DNA of 64,000 nucleotides from Anaerolineae bacterium (GTDB lineage Bacteria > Chloroflexota > Anaerolineae > Aggregatilineales > Phototrophicaceae), in NCBI GenBank assembly GCA_020849765.1, contig JADLAY010000075.1, positions 62,001 to 126,000 of the forward strand. Reading direction: 5' to 3'. The translations under genes were made by a program, and so were the position numbers. Shown here one piece after another: positions 23,896-32,317 of this stretch; the first letter of the stretch is position 1; every line of letters begins with the position of its first letter. A model generated the notes under the pieces. That model had not been told where the DNA came from and ran no database searches. It saw nothing but the letters and a program-made list of their open reading frames with translations.

Positions 23896-26713
23896 CTTCA
23901 ACCCCCTTCGGCAGTTCGGCTTCCTGAATAGACAACGGATCGGCATTGCCGATAAGTTCGAATGCGCCCCAGAAGGCGGGGTGCAATCCCGGTCGTTGAC
24001 GTAGAAGCGCGCGTTGGGCTTCACGCATGGCGGCGGCTTTGGACGCCCCGTTTTGGAGGGCAGCGTAGAGCGCATCCATCAGGTTCAGCGTGGTCGCATC
24101 GTTGACGCGCCACAAGCTGGCGATCAAGGCACCGGCACCGGCGAACAAGAAGCCGCGCCCCAGGCCGACCACCTCGTCGCCGGCGGTGATGTGGCTGCGA
24201 CCTGTCTCGCAGGCGCTCAACGTGACCAACTCGTAGCTCAGGTCGTGCTGGACGAGGTCATCGGTGTAGATGGGCCCGTCCGCCAGCAGGATGTGAGAGA
24301 AGTCCGGTTGGTCGATCCGGTACTGCCCGTGCGTGGCCAGGTGCAAGACCTGACGCGGCGCCGATCCCAGAACGGCGCGGCGAGCTTCTGCATCGGCGCA
24401 CAGTTGGCCGCCCAGTCGCCGCACAACCGCCTCCGCTTCCTCGCAGGTATGCGTCAGCCGTCCCTCCCAGTCATGTGCCAGGGCTATCACGCCGGGCGCT
24501 CGCTGCGGCGGGCGCCGAGTCAGCAAACTGGCAGAAGGCAGCACGACCAGTTCCAACCCCTCGATCAGATACTGCTCGCCGGAATGGAGCAGGTGGAACG
24601 GCAGATAGTGCAACGATCCGTAAGGCACGACGATCAGACGTCGGCAGCCTTCCAGTTGAGAAGCCACCGGGGCGATCAGCGCCTGGTAGAGCTTCTGGCT
24701 GAGGCCGCGGAAAAACTTGTTCAAGATGTCGCTGTCGGGCGATTCGGCGCCCGCGCGCAGCGCACGGCTGATGTTCGATTGCAGCTTCTCCAGCAGCGAA
24801 TGGATGGCTTGCACCGATTCCGGGAGCGGCTGGAATTCGATCCCGTCACGGCTGAGCACGAAGATCCAGGGCCGCGCGCCATCATCGTAGTAGGCGACCA
24901 GCCGTGTATCCGCATCAAGATGGCGCTGGATGTCTTCGATGTGAATGTCGGGCGCCGGGTTGATGTCGCGCTGGGCGCTGATCAGGTAAAGCTGCTCCGT
25001 TAGTGTACGCATGCGGTCTTCGCGCACGGCGGCCTCGCGCGCCGCTTGTTCCTGCGGGATGACGGAGTGCTGCTGTTCGCGGAAGACCTGATCGGAAGCC
25101 ACGCGGTAGAACCAGTGATGTTCTTCGCGTAGGCAGATGAGCTCCTCGATCAGCGGCTGCGTCGCCGGGTCATCGCGCAGCCAGCGCAGCTGCTCGCCCT
25201 GGCTCAGGTAGCTGAACCAGACCTGCGCTTTGGCGCGCTCCAGCGTGACGAAGGCCTGTTTCACGTCGCCCGCCTGCAGGTACAGGCGCAGCAGCGAGCG
25301 CAAGGCATCCTGCTTATCGCCAAGGAAGCCGGGGCGCAGTGTCAGGATCAGGCGGCGCTGGACGCGTTCGACCAGCGTGGCAGCGGCGTGATAATGGCGT
25401 AGAGCTTTCAACGGACGCTGTTCGCGCTCGCCGATCTCGCCGAGCAGCATGTGGACGTGATACGTCAGATTCGGATCGCGCAGGGCCTGCCCGATCTCAT
25501 GGGCCAATCTCGTGGACGACTTCGCCGCTTCCAGATCGTCCTCGGCCAGCGCGATCTGCCCGCGCAGCAAATAGGCCTGCGCCTGATAAACGCGCTGCCC
25601 ACTGGCGAGGAATTCGTCCGCTGCGCAGTCCGCTTCTGTGTGAGCGGGTGCCAGATTGCCCTGCATCCAGTAGATCTGGGCGCGGCGCAGGCGCAGGATC
25701 GATGCCCAGGTCAGCGCGCGCAGATCGAGCAGCATCGGTTCTGCCTCGGCCAGTGCTGCCAGTGCCGCATCAAACGCAGCCTGGCCTGCTTCGGCGATCG
25801 CGAGCTGAATCAGCGTGATGGCTCTGAGATAGGGTGCGCTCGTCTTGTCCGTCCGCCGCAGGATTGCGTTCGCCAGATCGCGCGCTTCCGCAAAACGATT
25901 GAGATGCAGGTAGCACTCGATCAACGTGCGCTGGGCGCTGTCGGCCTCGGACTCGTAGTGCTTGCGCAGCGGCTCATGCACGCGATAGAGCACGCGCAGC
26001 GCATCGCGATAATGGCCCTGCGCCTGAGCGATGCTGGCGATGTTGAAATCAGCCATGACGACGCCGACGCTGTCGCCCCGTGTTTGCCAGTACGTGCGTG
26101 CCTGCTCATACTGGACGCGCGCCTCGCGCAGTTCGCCCAGCCCTTGCTGCGCATAGCCGACGTTGATGTGCAGCAGACCTCGATAGCTATCGCCAACCTC
26201 GCCCAGTTCCTGGGCGGTGGCGAGTGCACGCTGATAGAGTTCCAGCGATGCGTCGTGATTACCAAGATGTCCTTGGGCCAGCGCACAATTGATGTCCAGG
26301 CGTAGGGCGCGCTCCAGGTCGCCGTTGCGAATGAAGATGTCGCGCGCCTTCTCCGCATCGTCCATTGCTTCATCGACGCGGTTAAGCTGGACGCAGATCG
26401 CCAGCTTGCCGATGCGCGTGCGCGCCCAGCCGATCTCGTCAGCGACGGACAGGTAGAGTTCTCCGGCGCGTTCGAGCGTGGTCCAGGCGTCGGCGCGCTG
26501 GTTGAGCAGCTTGAGCGCGTCGCCGCGTGACATCGTGCCGAGCGCAGTGATGGCCGGTCGCCGCAGGGCTTCGCCTAGCTGGATGTTGGCCGCCGCGAAA
26601 CAGAGTGACGCGCGTGGGTCTATCCACCAATGGCGGTCAGCCTCGGACTTGAAGCGCTCAGCCAGCCGGGTCGCGAGTTCGCCCGGCTGCAGCACATGCT
26701 TATCCACGGTCAT
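23885..26713 (-). CDS. TPR-CHAT caspase-like protease
   Basis: A 942-residue protein. Residues about 80-480 form ten or more TPR-type helical repeats (for example AKARDIFIRNGDLERALRLD and GYAQQGLGELREARVQYEQA). The C-terminal CHAT domain, a caspase-related cysteine protease, begins near 650. Its catalytic pair is intact: His795 in HLATHG and Cys835 in LSACETG. The DEVVGLGRGFLFAGA segment is typical. The TPR part is likely the sensor or partner-binding arm. It lies downstream of a zinc-finger anti-sigma-like gene and overlaps the S8 protease gene. GGAGCAGGA precedes ATG 26713. CHAT proteins act in bacterial conflict and signalling, including TPR-CHAT partners of type III-E CRISPR, but no CRISPR is present here. 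Confidence 0.9.
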   Translation of the reverse strand: MTVDKHVLQPGELATRLAERFKSEADRHWWIDPRASLCFAAANIQLGEALRRPAITALGTMSRGDALKLLNQRADAWTTLERAGELYLSVADEIGWARTRIGKLAICVQLNRVDEAMDDAEKARDIFIRNGDLERALRLDINCALAQGHLGNHDASLELYQRALATAQELGEVGDSYRGLLHINVGYAQQGLGELREARVQYEQARTYWQTRGDSVGVVMADFNIASIAQAQGHYRDALRVLYRVHEPLRKHYESEADSAQRTLIECYLHLNRFAEARDLANAILRRTDKTSAPYLRAITLIQLAIAEAGQAAFDAALAALAEAEPMLLDLRALTWASILRLRRAQIYWMQGNLAPAHTEADCAADEFLASGQRVYQAQAYLLRGQIALAEDDLEAAKSSTRLAHEIGQALRDPNLTYHVHMLLGEIGEREQRPLKALRHYHAAATLVERVQRRLILTLRPGFLGDKQDALRSLLRLYLQAGDVKQAFVTLERAKAQVWFSYLSQGEQLRWLRDDPATQPLIEELICLREEHHWFYRVASDQVFREQQHSVIPQEQAAREAAVREDRMRTLTEQLYLISAQRDINPAPDIHIEDIQRHLDADTRLVAYYDDGARPWIFVLSRDGIEFQPLPESVQAIHSLLEKLQSNISRALRAGAESPDSDILNKFFRGLSQKLYQALIAPVASQLEGCRRLIVVPYGSLHYLPFHLLHSGEQYLIEGLELVVLPSASLLTRRPPQRAPGVIALAHDWEGRLTHTCEEAEAVVRRLGGQLCADAEARRAVLGSAPRQVLHLATHGQYRIDQPDFSHILLADGPIYTDDLVQHDLSYELVTLSACETGRSHITAGDEVVGLGRGFLFAGAGALIASLWRVNDATTLNLMDALYAALQNGASKAAAMREAQRALLRQRPGLHPAFWGAFELIGNADPLSIQEAELPKGVEDAR

Positions 26714-26759
26714 TTTGTCCTGCTCCCCCTTGAGTGGACAATGTGGATCGTACTGACGG

Positions 26760-27494
26760 CTATTGGATGAGGTTCAGTTTGTCGATGGCTACGGTGACGC
26801 CACTCAGGGCAGTGATGAAGAGGGTGACGGGCGAGTCATCGGCCAGATCAAAGGTGAACTCGCACATGTCGTCCAGTACGCGAACGCGCCGCATGACGCC
26901 TTCCTGCCAGAGTTCCGCCAGCGCGCCTTCCCAATCGACCGTCGCATCCACGACTTGCCCTTTGAGATGTGCGCCAGGTCGGCGTAACTCCGCCTCCAGG
27001 TAAATGGTCGCACTTCCGGCGCGGCCCGTGCGCACAGTTTCGTCGTCCAGGCCGCGGGCCATGCTCAGTGCGTTGGTCACCTCGACCTCGGATGCCTGCC
27101 AGACCTGTCGCGGCGGACGGATTACGTTGGGCGCGTCGTCGCGCCTGACCTCTTTCAAGAGCTTGTTTTCGTCATCCTCCTCATTCAGGAAAGGGATGAG
27201 GAGTGCCAACTCATCCTGACAGCGTGGGCAAATTGCCAGGTGCTGACGGACCGCTGCTGCGTTTGCGCTGTCGAGCATCCCGAATTGAAAATCGGTCAGC
27301 TGCTGCGCAGGAGGACAATCGAAACGCGCCAACCGCTTCATGAGCGCATCCTCGAACTGCTTCATCTCAGCCAGACGGGCGGCACAACCAGGACAAGAGG
27401 CAAGATGATTCTGAATCGCTTTATCCGCCAGTCCATCCAATGCCAGCGATAGGGCTTCTTCGCTCAACGGTGGGGGGGTGCTGCATGCTACCAT
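26760..27494 (-). CDS. Double zinc-finger anti-sigma-like protein without membrane segment
   Basis: A 244-residue protein with two zinc-finger HxxxCxxC (zf-HC2) motifs: H30-C34-C37 and H85-C89-C92. This is the anti-sigma fold that holds sigma factors in a redox- or zinc-dependent way. Unlike most anti-sigmas it has no transmembrane helix. The last 100 residues form a beta-rich domain (GSATIYLEAELRR to VTVAIDKLNLIQ). It lies between a sigma-like gene and the CHAT protease gene on the same strand, so it may connect transcription control to the protease, for example as a protease substrate. That link is inference. Confidence 0.75.
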   Translation of the reverse strand: MVACSTPPPLSEEALSLALDGLADKAIQNHLASCPGCAARLAEMKQFEDALMKRLARFDCPPAQQLTDFQFGMLDSANAAAVRQHLAICPRCQDELALLIPFLNEEDDENKLLKEVRRDDAPNVIRPPRQVWQASEVEVTNALSMARGLDDETVRTGRAGSATIYLEAELRRPGAHLKGQVVDATVDWEGALAELWQEGVMRRVRVLDDMCEFTFDLADDSPVTLFITALSGVTVAIDKLNLIQ

Positions 27495-27554
27495 CGATGG
27501 CCCTCGTAAGTGCTCTATCTTTCTGACTCAATAAACGGTGGAACCAGGGCTGTG

Positions 27555-28226
27555 TCACAGCCCGAACAAACCGCGCAGGGTATCGTCTTTGCGCAGCTTG
27601 CGGCGGATGCGCTGCAAAGCAACCGAGATATCGCGCGTCGACGGCCACAACCCTTGCTCCGCACGCATGATTTCCGCAGGCGTCATCTGGAGCACGAACC
27701 GCTTGTAGCTTAACGCCTCGTCTTGAGCATCGTCGAGCACGGCACGAATGTGTGCCCAAAGTTCGCTCTTGCGCAGGTCGTGTTCGGATGGGTCTGGCGG
27801 CGCAATCAGTCCCGTATCGTCTTCCGGCAGCGGTGGCGCAGGCGGGTTGTCGCGGACGTCCTGGACGATCGCGCTGTGCAGGCAGGCATTGAGATACTTC
27901 ATGGCAGGCGCGAGTTCGGGGAACATGTCGGTGAAGCGCGCACCACGGCAGGCGCGATAAAAGTTCGCCAGCGCGACACGTGCGAAATAATCGCTGTCCC
28001 CGCAAGACATGGCGAACTGCTTGTGCCGGCGCGCCCGCCCGGCCAGGAGAGGAATGTAAATCAGGTAGATATGACGCAGCGCGTCATCGATCTGCTCGCC
28101 AAGCGCGCGCCGCCAGAGTTCGAAACAGTAACGTGTGTCTTGTTCGAGCTGACGCAGGAACTTCCACGTCTCCTCAGCGCACCGACGAGCAATCGATTCT
28201 AGATCAAGCCCGGAGAAGTCGTACAT
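27555..28226 (-). CDS. Sigma-70-like RNA polymerase factor, second of the locus
   Basis: About 223 residues from ATG 28226, which follows GAGGTGACAGGT. The open frame runs on to 28283. Residues 60-130 (the FARVALANFYRACR and KYLNACLHSAIVQDVRDN stretches) look like sigma region 2. A Pro-rich linker with PPAPPLPEDD follows, then a C-terminal helical bundle with MTPAEIM and STRDISVALQRIRRKLRK resembling region 4. The family match is weaker than for the factor at 30113, so divergence is likely. It lies just upstream of the zinc-finger gene, the usual sigma/anti-sigma order. Confidence 0.65.
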   Translation of the reverse strand: MYDFSGLDLESIARRCAEETWKFLRQLEQDTRYCFELWRRALGEQIDDALRHIYLIYIPLLAGRARRHKQFAMSCGDSDYFARVALANFYRACRGARFTDMFPELAPAMKYLNACLHSAIVQDVRDNPPAPPLPEDDTGLIAPPDPSEHDLRKSELWAHIRAVLDDAQDEALSYKRFVLQMTPAEIMRAEQGLWPSTRDISVALQRIRRKLRKDDTLRGLFGL

Positions 28227-28394
28227 ACCTGTCACCTCATCCCTGTATGGGTGCAAGATTGTACAGACCGCAGTATAGCACATGCCTTCTCATCTATGCG
28301 AAGGGTGGAGCAAGAATGAATTTGAAGCACACGCACAGGGGCAAATTCTCTCTAAAGAGGCGGTATCAGGCAGCCTGATAGCCATGCTGCATTC

Positions 28395-28787
28395 TTACAC
28401 CAGCACCAGCGGCGGGCTGATGGAAAAGGTGATGTACGGCATGACGATGCCGACCTCAAGCACCGCGATGATCTCGCAGATGTGCGGGCGTGCCTCTGAG
28501 ACGAAGGGCGGCACCTCGAAGCTATAGGACAGCGAGGAACTCGACCATTGCGCGTCACCGAAATTTCCTGGCCCCAGGCAGGCTTCGAAGGCGATGTGTT
28601 TGTGAGCGGTCAGATTTCGCAACGTCACCATCATTCGGTAGCGCGCGCCGGTTCCAAACAGCGCCTTACCTGCTCTCGCCTGAGCGACGATTTCGAACCC
28701 AGTCGTGCTGGAGATCAGCCGGGTTTGCACGTCCTGCCCCTTTTCACGGGCAAAGACGGACAGTAGCTGAACGTCATTGGGATGCAT
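28395..28787 (-). CDS. Small beta-rich protein, paralogue A, unknown family
   Basis: A 130-residue protein starting MHPNDVQLL, with GGAGAAG upstream. It is a diverged copy of the next protein: both begin PNDV-L, share ALFGTG followed by a VxxRxLxA strand, and end with an aliphatic IMEALALL/ICEIIAVL segment and a GI-P end. No signal peptide and no cysteine cluster are present. The alternating hydrophobic pattern suggests a beta-sandwich. I do not recognise the family. The place between two sigma genes in the CHAT locus suggests a locus-specific ligand, effector or protease target. Confidence 0.65.
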   Translation of the reverse strand: MHPNDVQLLSVFAREKGQDVQTRLISSTTGFEIVAQARAGKALFGTGARYRMMVTLRNLTAHKHIAFEACLGPGNFGDAQWSSSSLSYSFEVPPFVSEARPHICEIIAVLEVGIVMPYITFSISPPLVLV

Positions 28788-28886
28788 GGCGACTTCTCCC
28801 TGGGACTACAAAGCGAATGCGCCCTACGGTCGTAGAGCGCATTCTGCGGCTGTGCAGTTGAGCACATGACGGACTGCGCTCGTCGT

Positions 28887-29294
28887 CTACGGCTGGTGCG
28901 CCGTGAACAGGCGGCTGCGCACGAACGAGACATCCGGCGGGTTCTGCGGGCCAATGCCACCGGCGCTCAGGAGCGCCAGCGCTTCCATGATGTGGTTCTC
29001 GCGACCATTGATCACGGCTGCGGGGACGACGAAGACGAAGTCTTCCTTCACCGTGGCCCAGGCCGCGCCGAAGTTGCTCGACACGTTCGCCGTATGGATG
29101 ACGGTCGAGTTGGCGCTCAGATCGCGGATGATGACATCGATGGTGAAGCTGCCGCCGGTGCCGAAGAGCGCATCGCCGACCTCGCCATCCACGACCACGT
29201 CGAAATTGCTGCCGATCTCCAGCGTAATGTCCTCGACCAGCGTACCCGCCTCGCGGGGGTAGATGCGGACGAGTTCAACATCGTTAGGACCCAT
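28887..29294 (-). CDS. Small beta-rich protein, paralogue B, unknown family
   Basis: A 135-residue protein from ATG 29294, which has AGGAG 7 bases upstream. The frame can extend to 29318, but the extra residues are not shared with the paralogue. Shared blocks with paralogue A are GPNDVELV, DALFGTGGSFTIDVIIRDL, a central SSNFGAAW (NFGDAQW in A) and IMEALALLSAGGIGP. Having two diverged copies side by side is like recognition or effector modules that diversify. No catalytic motif is visible. Confidence 0.65.
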   Translation of the reverse strand: MGPNDVELVRIYPREAGTLVEDITLEIGSNFDVVVDGEVGDALFGTGGSFTIDVIIRDLSANSTVIHTANVSSNFGAAWATVKEDFVFVVPAAVINGRENHIMEALALLSAGGIGPQNPPDVSFVRSRLFTAHQP

Positions 29295-29466
29295 TTTCGT
29301 TCTCCTGCTCTTGAACATCTTGACGGATATGTGTGCGCGCTACATAACCCATAGTGTCAATAGCATGAGGACTGTCGACAAACTGGCGGCAGCATCGCGG
29401 AGTACGTGTAACCGTGAGGAGAAGGAGGTTTAGATGTGGGCTATCGCGAACAGGCTAGGGAGCGTG

Positions 29467-29787
29467 TTAGCCGTCCGCATTGGGTTCCAGAGTCTGCTTG
29501 AGCACTTCAAAATCGCAGCCTACGACCTGACTGATATCTAGCAGAAAATCATCATCAATTTGTGAGCGCGGAAGAAAGCCATTCAAGATAGCCTGGGCGA
29601 GAGCCTCTTCAATATTGAGCTTGAGCGCCAGATCTTGCGCTGACCATCCCTTGTCGCGGCAGAGTGCCGATAGAAAGCTGCCAAAGCGTTTAGCCGCGCT
29701 CACATCACCCTGAGATGCTTGCGGTTGATCGCGCTGTGCCTGAAGTCGTTGTTTGAGCGCCCGGCGGAGCTTGTCATCGTCAGTCAT
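29467..29787 (-). CDS. Putative XRE-type helix-turn-helix protein
   Basis: A 106-residue protein. After a basic, polar N-terminus (RRALKQRLQAQ) comes a helical core FGSFLSALCRDKGWSAQDLA followed by KLNIEEALAQAILNG, which fits a lambda-repressor-like HTH, and then a helix DISQVVGCDFEVLKQTL. DNA binding is likely but unproven. It lies downstream of the first sigma gene and could regulate the CHAT locus. Confidence 0.6.
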   Translation of the reverse strand: MTDDDKLRRALKQRLQAQRDQPQASQGDVSAAKRFGSFLSALCRDKGWSAQDLALKLNIEEALAQAILNGFLPRSQIDDDFLLDISQVVGCDFEVLKQTLEPNADG

Positions 29788-29830
29788 TGGCTCACATTTC
29801 TTTCAATTCGTCTTTCATACTTTATACCCA

Positions 29831-30100
29831 TCAGTGACCCAAAAAACTATAGACATGTCTGCGCGGGTAAAGATGGTCCTCAACTTCGAGGCAATACCGC
29901 ATCTCTGCTCCACGTGAGTTAAGAATCTGGCTCAGGAAATCCGACCCCTGGCTCTTGCCCCTGAGACATGCCGTCCAGGAGAGAACGCTCACCGCGAGAG
30001 CCGCGTGCAGCCTTGCGGTGAGTTGTGTTTCGGTGTCGTCCTCGTATGGCAAACCGCCGATCGCGCTTGCGTCGGCTGCTCCGTCGTTTGATTGTCTCAT
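29831..30100 (-). CDS. Small hypothetical protein after the sigma gene
   Basis: An 89-residue frame starting 12 bases after the sigma factor stop. It has one moderately hydrophobic helix (LHAALAVSVLSWTACLRG) and no recognised domain. No strong ribosome site is seen. The tight spacing on the same strand supports a real gene; lack of any family match argues caution. Confidence 0.4.
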   Translation of the reverse strand: MRQSNDGAADASAIGGLPYEDDTETQLTARLHAALAVSVLSWTACLRGKSQGSDFLSQILNSRGAEMRYCLEVEDHLYPRRHVYSFLGH

Positions 30101-30112
30101 GCAGTACCCGGG

Positions 30113-30796
30113 CTATGGACTGACGCCAATGCCGACCAGATAGCCCTGCAGCAACTTGCGGTTGCGGAGGAGGTTCTGAGAAATCGAGCGCGGTTTGAGA
30201 TCGAAGTCGAGCGCAATCTGCGCGGGATCATGGCCGTCACAATGCCGGCGGAGCCAGAGTTCCCGGTCACGTGGCGACAGGTAGCTCAGGGCCCGTTCCA
30301 ATTGACGCCGTTGTTCTCTGCTTTCGATCTCTTGTTCCGGACTCGGCTCGGTGCGTCCATGGATAGACATAAAGGTGTCGAGGGAGGATCCGTTCTGGCC
30401 ACCCTGTGATTCCTCCAGGTCTTGGATCGATAAACTGGGCTTCTTCTTTCGCCCCAGGTTGCGCACTCGGTTGTAGGCGATGACGCGCAGCCAGTGATAA
30501 AGCGTCTCGAAGTCCTGGCAGTCCAGTTCCCCGATCTTCTCGACCGCGATTAACCAGGTTTCACCCGCGATATCGTCCGCAAACTGACCGTTCATGCCGC
30601 GGCGGCGCAGCGACGTGTGAATGTCTTTCAACAGGCGATCCTGATAATAAGCGAACAGGCTCTCCCAGGCGCGATCGTCGAACTCCTTCAACGAGTCGAT
30701 CATGGTAGTTTCGAGTGGGTTGGTTGTCGTGATCGATCCTTGCTCAGTCGATGAGCCGTCCGACCAGCGCTGGTTGAGGTTTCTTTCGTCAGGCAT
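30113..30796 (-). CDS. RNA polymerase sigma-70 family factor heading the CHAT locus
   Basis: 227 residues from ATG 30796, behind GGTGGAAG. The frame runs on to 30859. Region 2 is clear (LFAYYQDRLL to FADDIAGETWLIAVEKI, then YHWLRVIAYNRVRNLGR), and region 4 ends the protein with LSYLSPRDRELWLRRHCDG and KPRSISQNLLRNRKLLQGYL. It is ECF-like in size, with a variable Ser/Gly-rich linker. As the first gene of the minus-strand series it could direct RNA polymerase to this locus. The tRNA-Lys gene lies about 220 bases upstream on the same strand. Confidence 0.85.
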   Translation of the reverse strand: MPDERNLNQRWSDGSSTEQGSITTTNPLETTMIDSLKEFDDRAWESLFAYYQDRLLKDIHTSLRRRGMNGQFADDIAGETWLIAVEKIGELDCQDFETLYHWLRVIAYNRVRNLGRKKKPSLSIQDLEESQGGQNGSSLDTFMSIHGRTEPSPEQEIESREQRRQLERALSYLSPRDRELWLRRHCDGHDPAQIALDFDLKPRSISQNLLRNRKLLQGYLVGIGVSP

Positions 30797-31014
30797 TGCT
30801 TCCACCTCTCCACTCATCCACGTTTCGTGCGTGATCCCGTTATAGAATCTTGTGTGCAACTAGATAAACGCGACGATGAGCCAGATTTCACAAAGTCCAT
30901 CATGGGAATTGCGCGACGCACGAAGATCGATGGTGATCTGTCACGTAGCAGCGTGAAGCTTCGGCTTGTTCTTTGGGAAGCGGTTTGGGGGGATAGAAGT
31001 GGCAAAGGTAAACA

Positions 31015-31086
31015 TGACCCCGGCAGGATTCGAACCTGCGACCAGGTGCTTAAAAGGCACTTGCGCTACCGCTGCGCTACGGGGCC
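31015..31086 (-). tRNA. tRNA-Lys (anticodon UUU)
   Basis: Read on the minus strand, the 72-base gene has a 7-bp acceptor stem (GGCCCCG/CGGGGTC, one G-T pair), D stem GCGC/GCGC, anticodon loop CTTTTAA with anticodon TTT, a 5-base variable loop, and T arm GCAGG-TTCGAAT-CCTGC. The discriminator base is A. CCA is not encoded. The anticodon stem has one A-C mismatch at its outer pair. Confidence 0.95.
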
Positions 31087-31156
31087 ATGACTCGAATTCT
31101 AGCCGAGTTTGCCAGCTTTTCAACCGGCAATGCGCGTAAGCTGCTCAGCTTTTCGA

Positions 31157-32002
31157 TCACAAAAAGCGCTGGAGGATTGCGACCAATTCCGCGGGACGCT
31201 GCCACGGAATATCATGGACGGTGTCCTCCAACCAGACGATCTCGACTTTGACGATGCGCTGCTGTGCGGTTTCGGCGCCCGCAATGATGTCGGGATCGGT
31301 GGCATGACTTGAGCCGACGGCATTGACACTCAGCAAGGGACACTGGACGCGGCCGAAGTAGTCGGCGGGGTTGAACGCCCAGACGTGATGCGCGATCTGC
31401 ATGTGATGCTCTCGGCTGAGATGTGGGCGCACGTCGCCTTCGTCGGACAGATCGAAGACCGACAGCGCGAGCGGCTCGAGTTCAGGACGATAGATTGCAC
31501 CCAGCCAGTCCTCGCGGATCATGCGGCGAATGGCTGTGGTCGTTACGTGATCGTAGGTGGGCGGTGCCATGCCGATCTCGGCTTCGGCCCAGGTGGGAAA
31601 GATCGATTGCAGCGAGCGCAGACCGCCGTCGATGAGCGCTACTTTTGCCAGGCGATCCGGGCGGGTCGTCGCATAATATAAGGACGTGTACGCGCCCCAT
31701 GAGTGCCCGATCAACGTCGGCGGCGTTTCGCCAAGCTGGAGCGCCTGCAGGACGCGATCGACATCCTGCGCGATCGTCTCGAAATCGTAGCCGTCGTCGG
31801 GCTTTTCCGACAGGCCGTGGCCGCGTTGATCGAAGGCGAACACGTGGAAACGATCCGTCAGCGCGGGCGCGATCAAGTCGAACATGTGCACGGTGGATGC
31901 CAGCCCATGGAGCATCAGCAGTGGCGGGTGTTCTTGCCCACCCCAGTCGCAGACATGAAAGTGCAGATCACCGGCGGTAACGAAGAAATCGTGCGCGGAC
32001 AT
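31157..32002 (-). CDS. Alpha/beta hydrolase
   Basis: A 281-residue single-domain hydrolase. HGLAS provides the oxyanion loop, FDQRGHGLS follows, the nucleophile Ser lies in GHSWGA, and the catalytic His in LEDTVHDIPW near the end. No signal peptide. The family covers esterases, haloalkane dehalogenases, lactonases and others, and the sequence does not say which. It precedes the tRNA-Lys gene on the same strand by 70 bases. Confidence 0.85.
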   Translation of the reverse strand: MSAHDFFVTAGDLHFHVCDWGGQEHPPLLMLHGLASTVHMFDLIAPALTDRFHVFAFDQRGHGLSEKPDDGYDFETIAQDVDRVLQALQLGETPPTLIGHSWGAYTSLYYATTRPDRLAKVALIDGGLRSLQSIFPTWAEAEIGMAPPTYDHVTTTAIRRMIREDWLGAIYRPELEPLALSVFDLSDEGDVRPHLSREHHMQIAHHVWAFNPADYFGRVQCPLLSVNAVGSSHATDPDIIAGAETAQQRIVKVEIVWLEDTVHDIPWQRPAELVAILQRFL

Positions 32003-32317
32003 AGCAGATCAACCTCACAACACACACGAGGCCAATAGGGCCAATTATGAGCCTGACAGTTGCATTTTCCAACGCTATTCGGTACGCTCCGCGCCATGAG
32101 TAAGGCATCACGTTTCCCCATGTTCAAGACAGACCACTCCCCGTGTTCCCGGGGCAACGGTTTGTATTGATTGAACCTGTGATGGCGCTCAACATGTCGT
32201 GAGTTCGAGCCAGCCGTACAGGTTGGCTCTTTTGGTTCTCATAAGGAGCGATATGGCGAAAATCGGTGGCTCCTCATTGACATTTGACCTACGATAACCA
32301 TTGCAAGGAGAGTGAGC
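32003..32317 (+). other. Long intergenic leader region upstream of the peptide-binding protein gene
   Basis: This 315-base gap has no supported protein gene. TTGCAT and TACGCT, 17 bases apart (about 32055-32083), could be a weak promoter. A terminator-like hairpin lies at 32207-32235, before the ABC gene. GTGAGTTCGAGCC next to it looks like a tRNA T arm, but the 3' half of the stem does not pair. The setting allows an attenuated leader, with no known riboswitch recognised. Confidence 0.35.
32207..32235 (+). terminator. Terminator or attenuator before the ABC importer operon
   Basis: GAGCCAGCC (32207-32215) pairs with GGTTGGCTC (32221-32229) with one G-T wobble around a 5-base loop, followed by TTTTGGTT. 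It lies on the + strand 80 bases before the binding-protein start, and no + strand gene precedes it. Confidence 0.55.

Noticed and set aside
22090..26713. Type III-E CRISPR (Craspase) system around TPR-CHAT
   Set aside because: No gRAMP/Cas7-11-type protein, Cas gene or repeat array is present. Only the CHAT protease type is shared.
32190..32220. tRNA gene suggested by a T-arm-like GTGAGTTCGAGCC
   Set aside because: The 3' half of the T stem does not pair, and no acceptor, D or anticodon stem can be drawn upstream.
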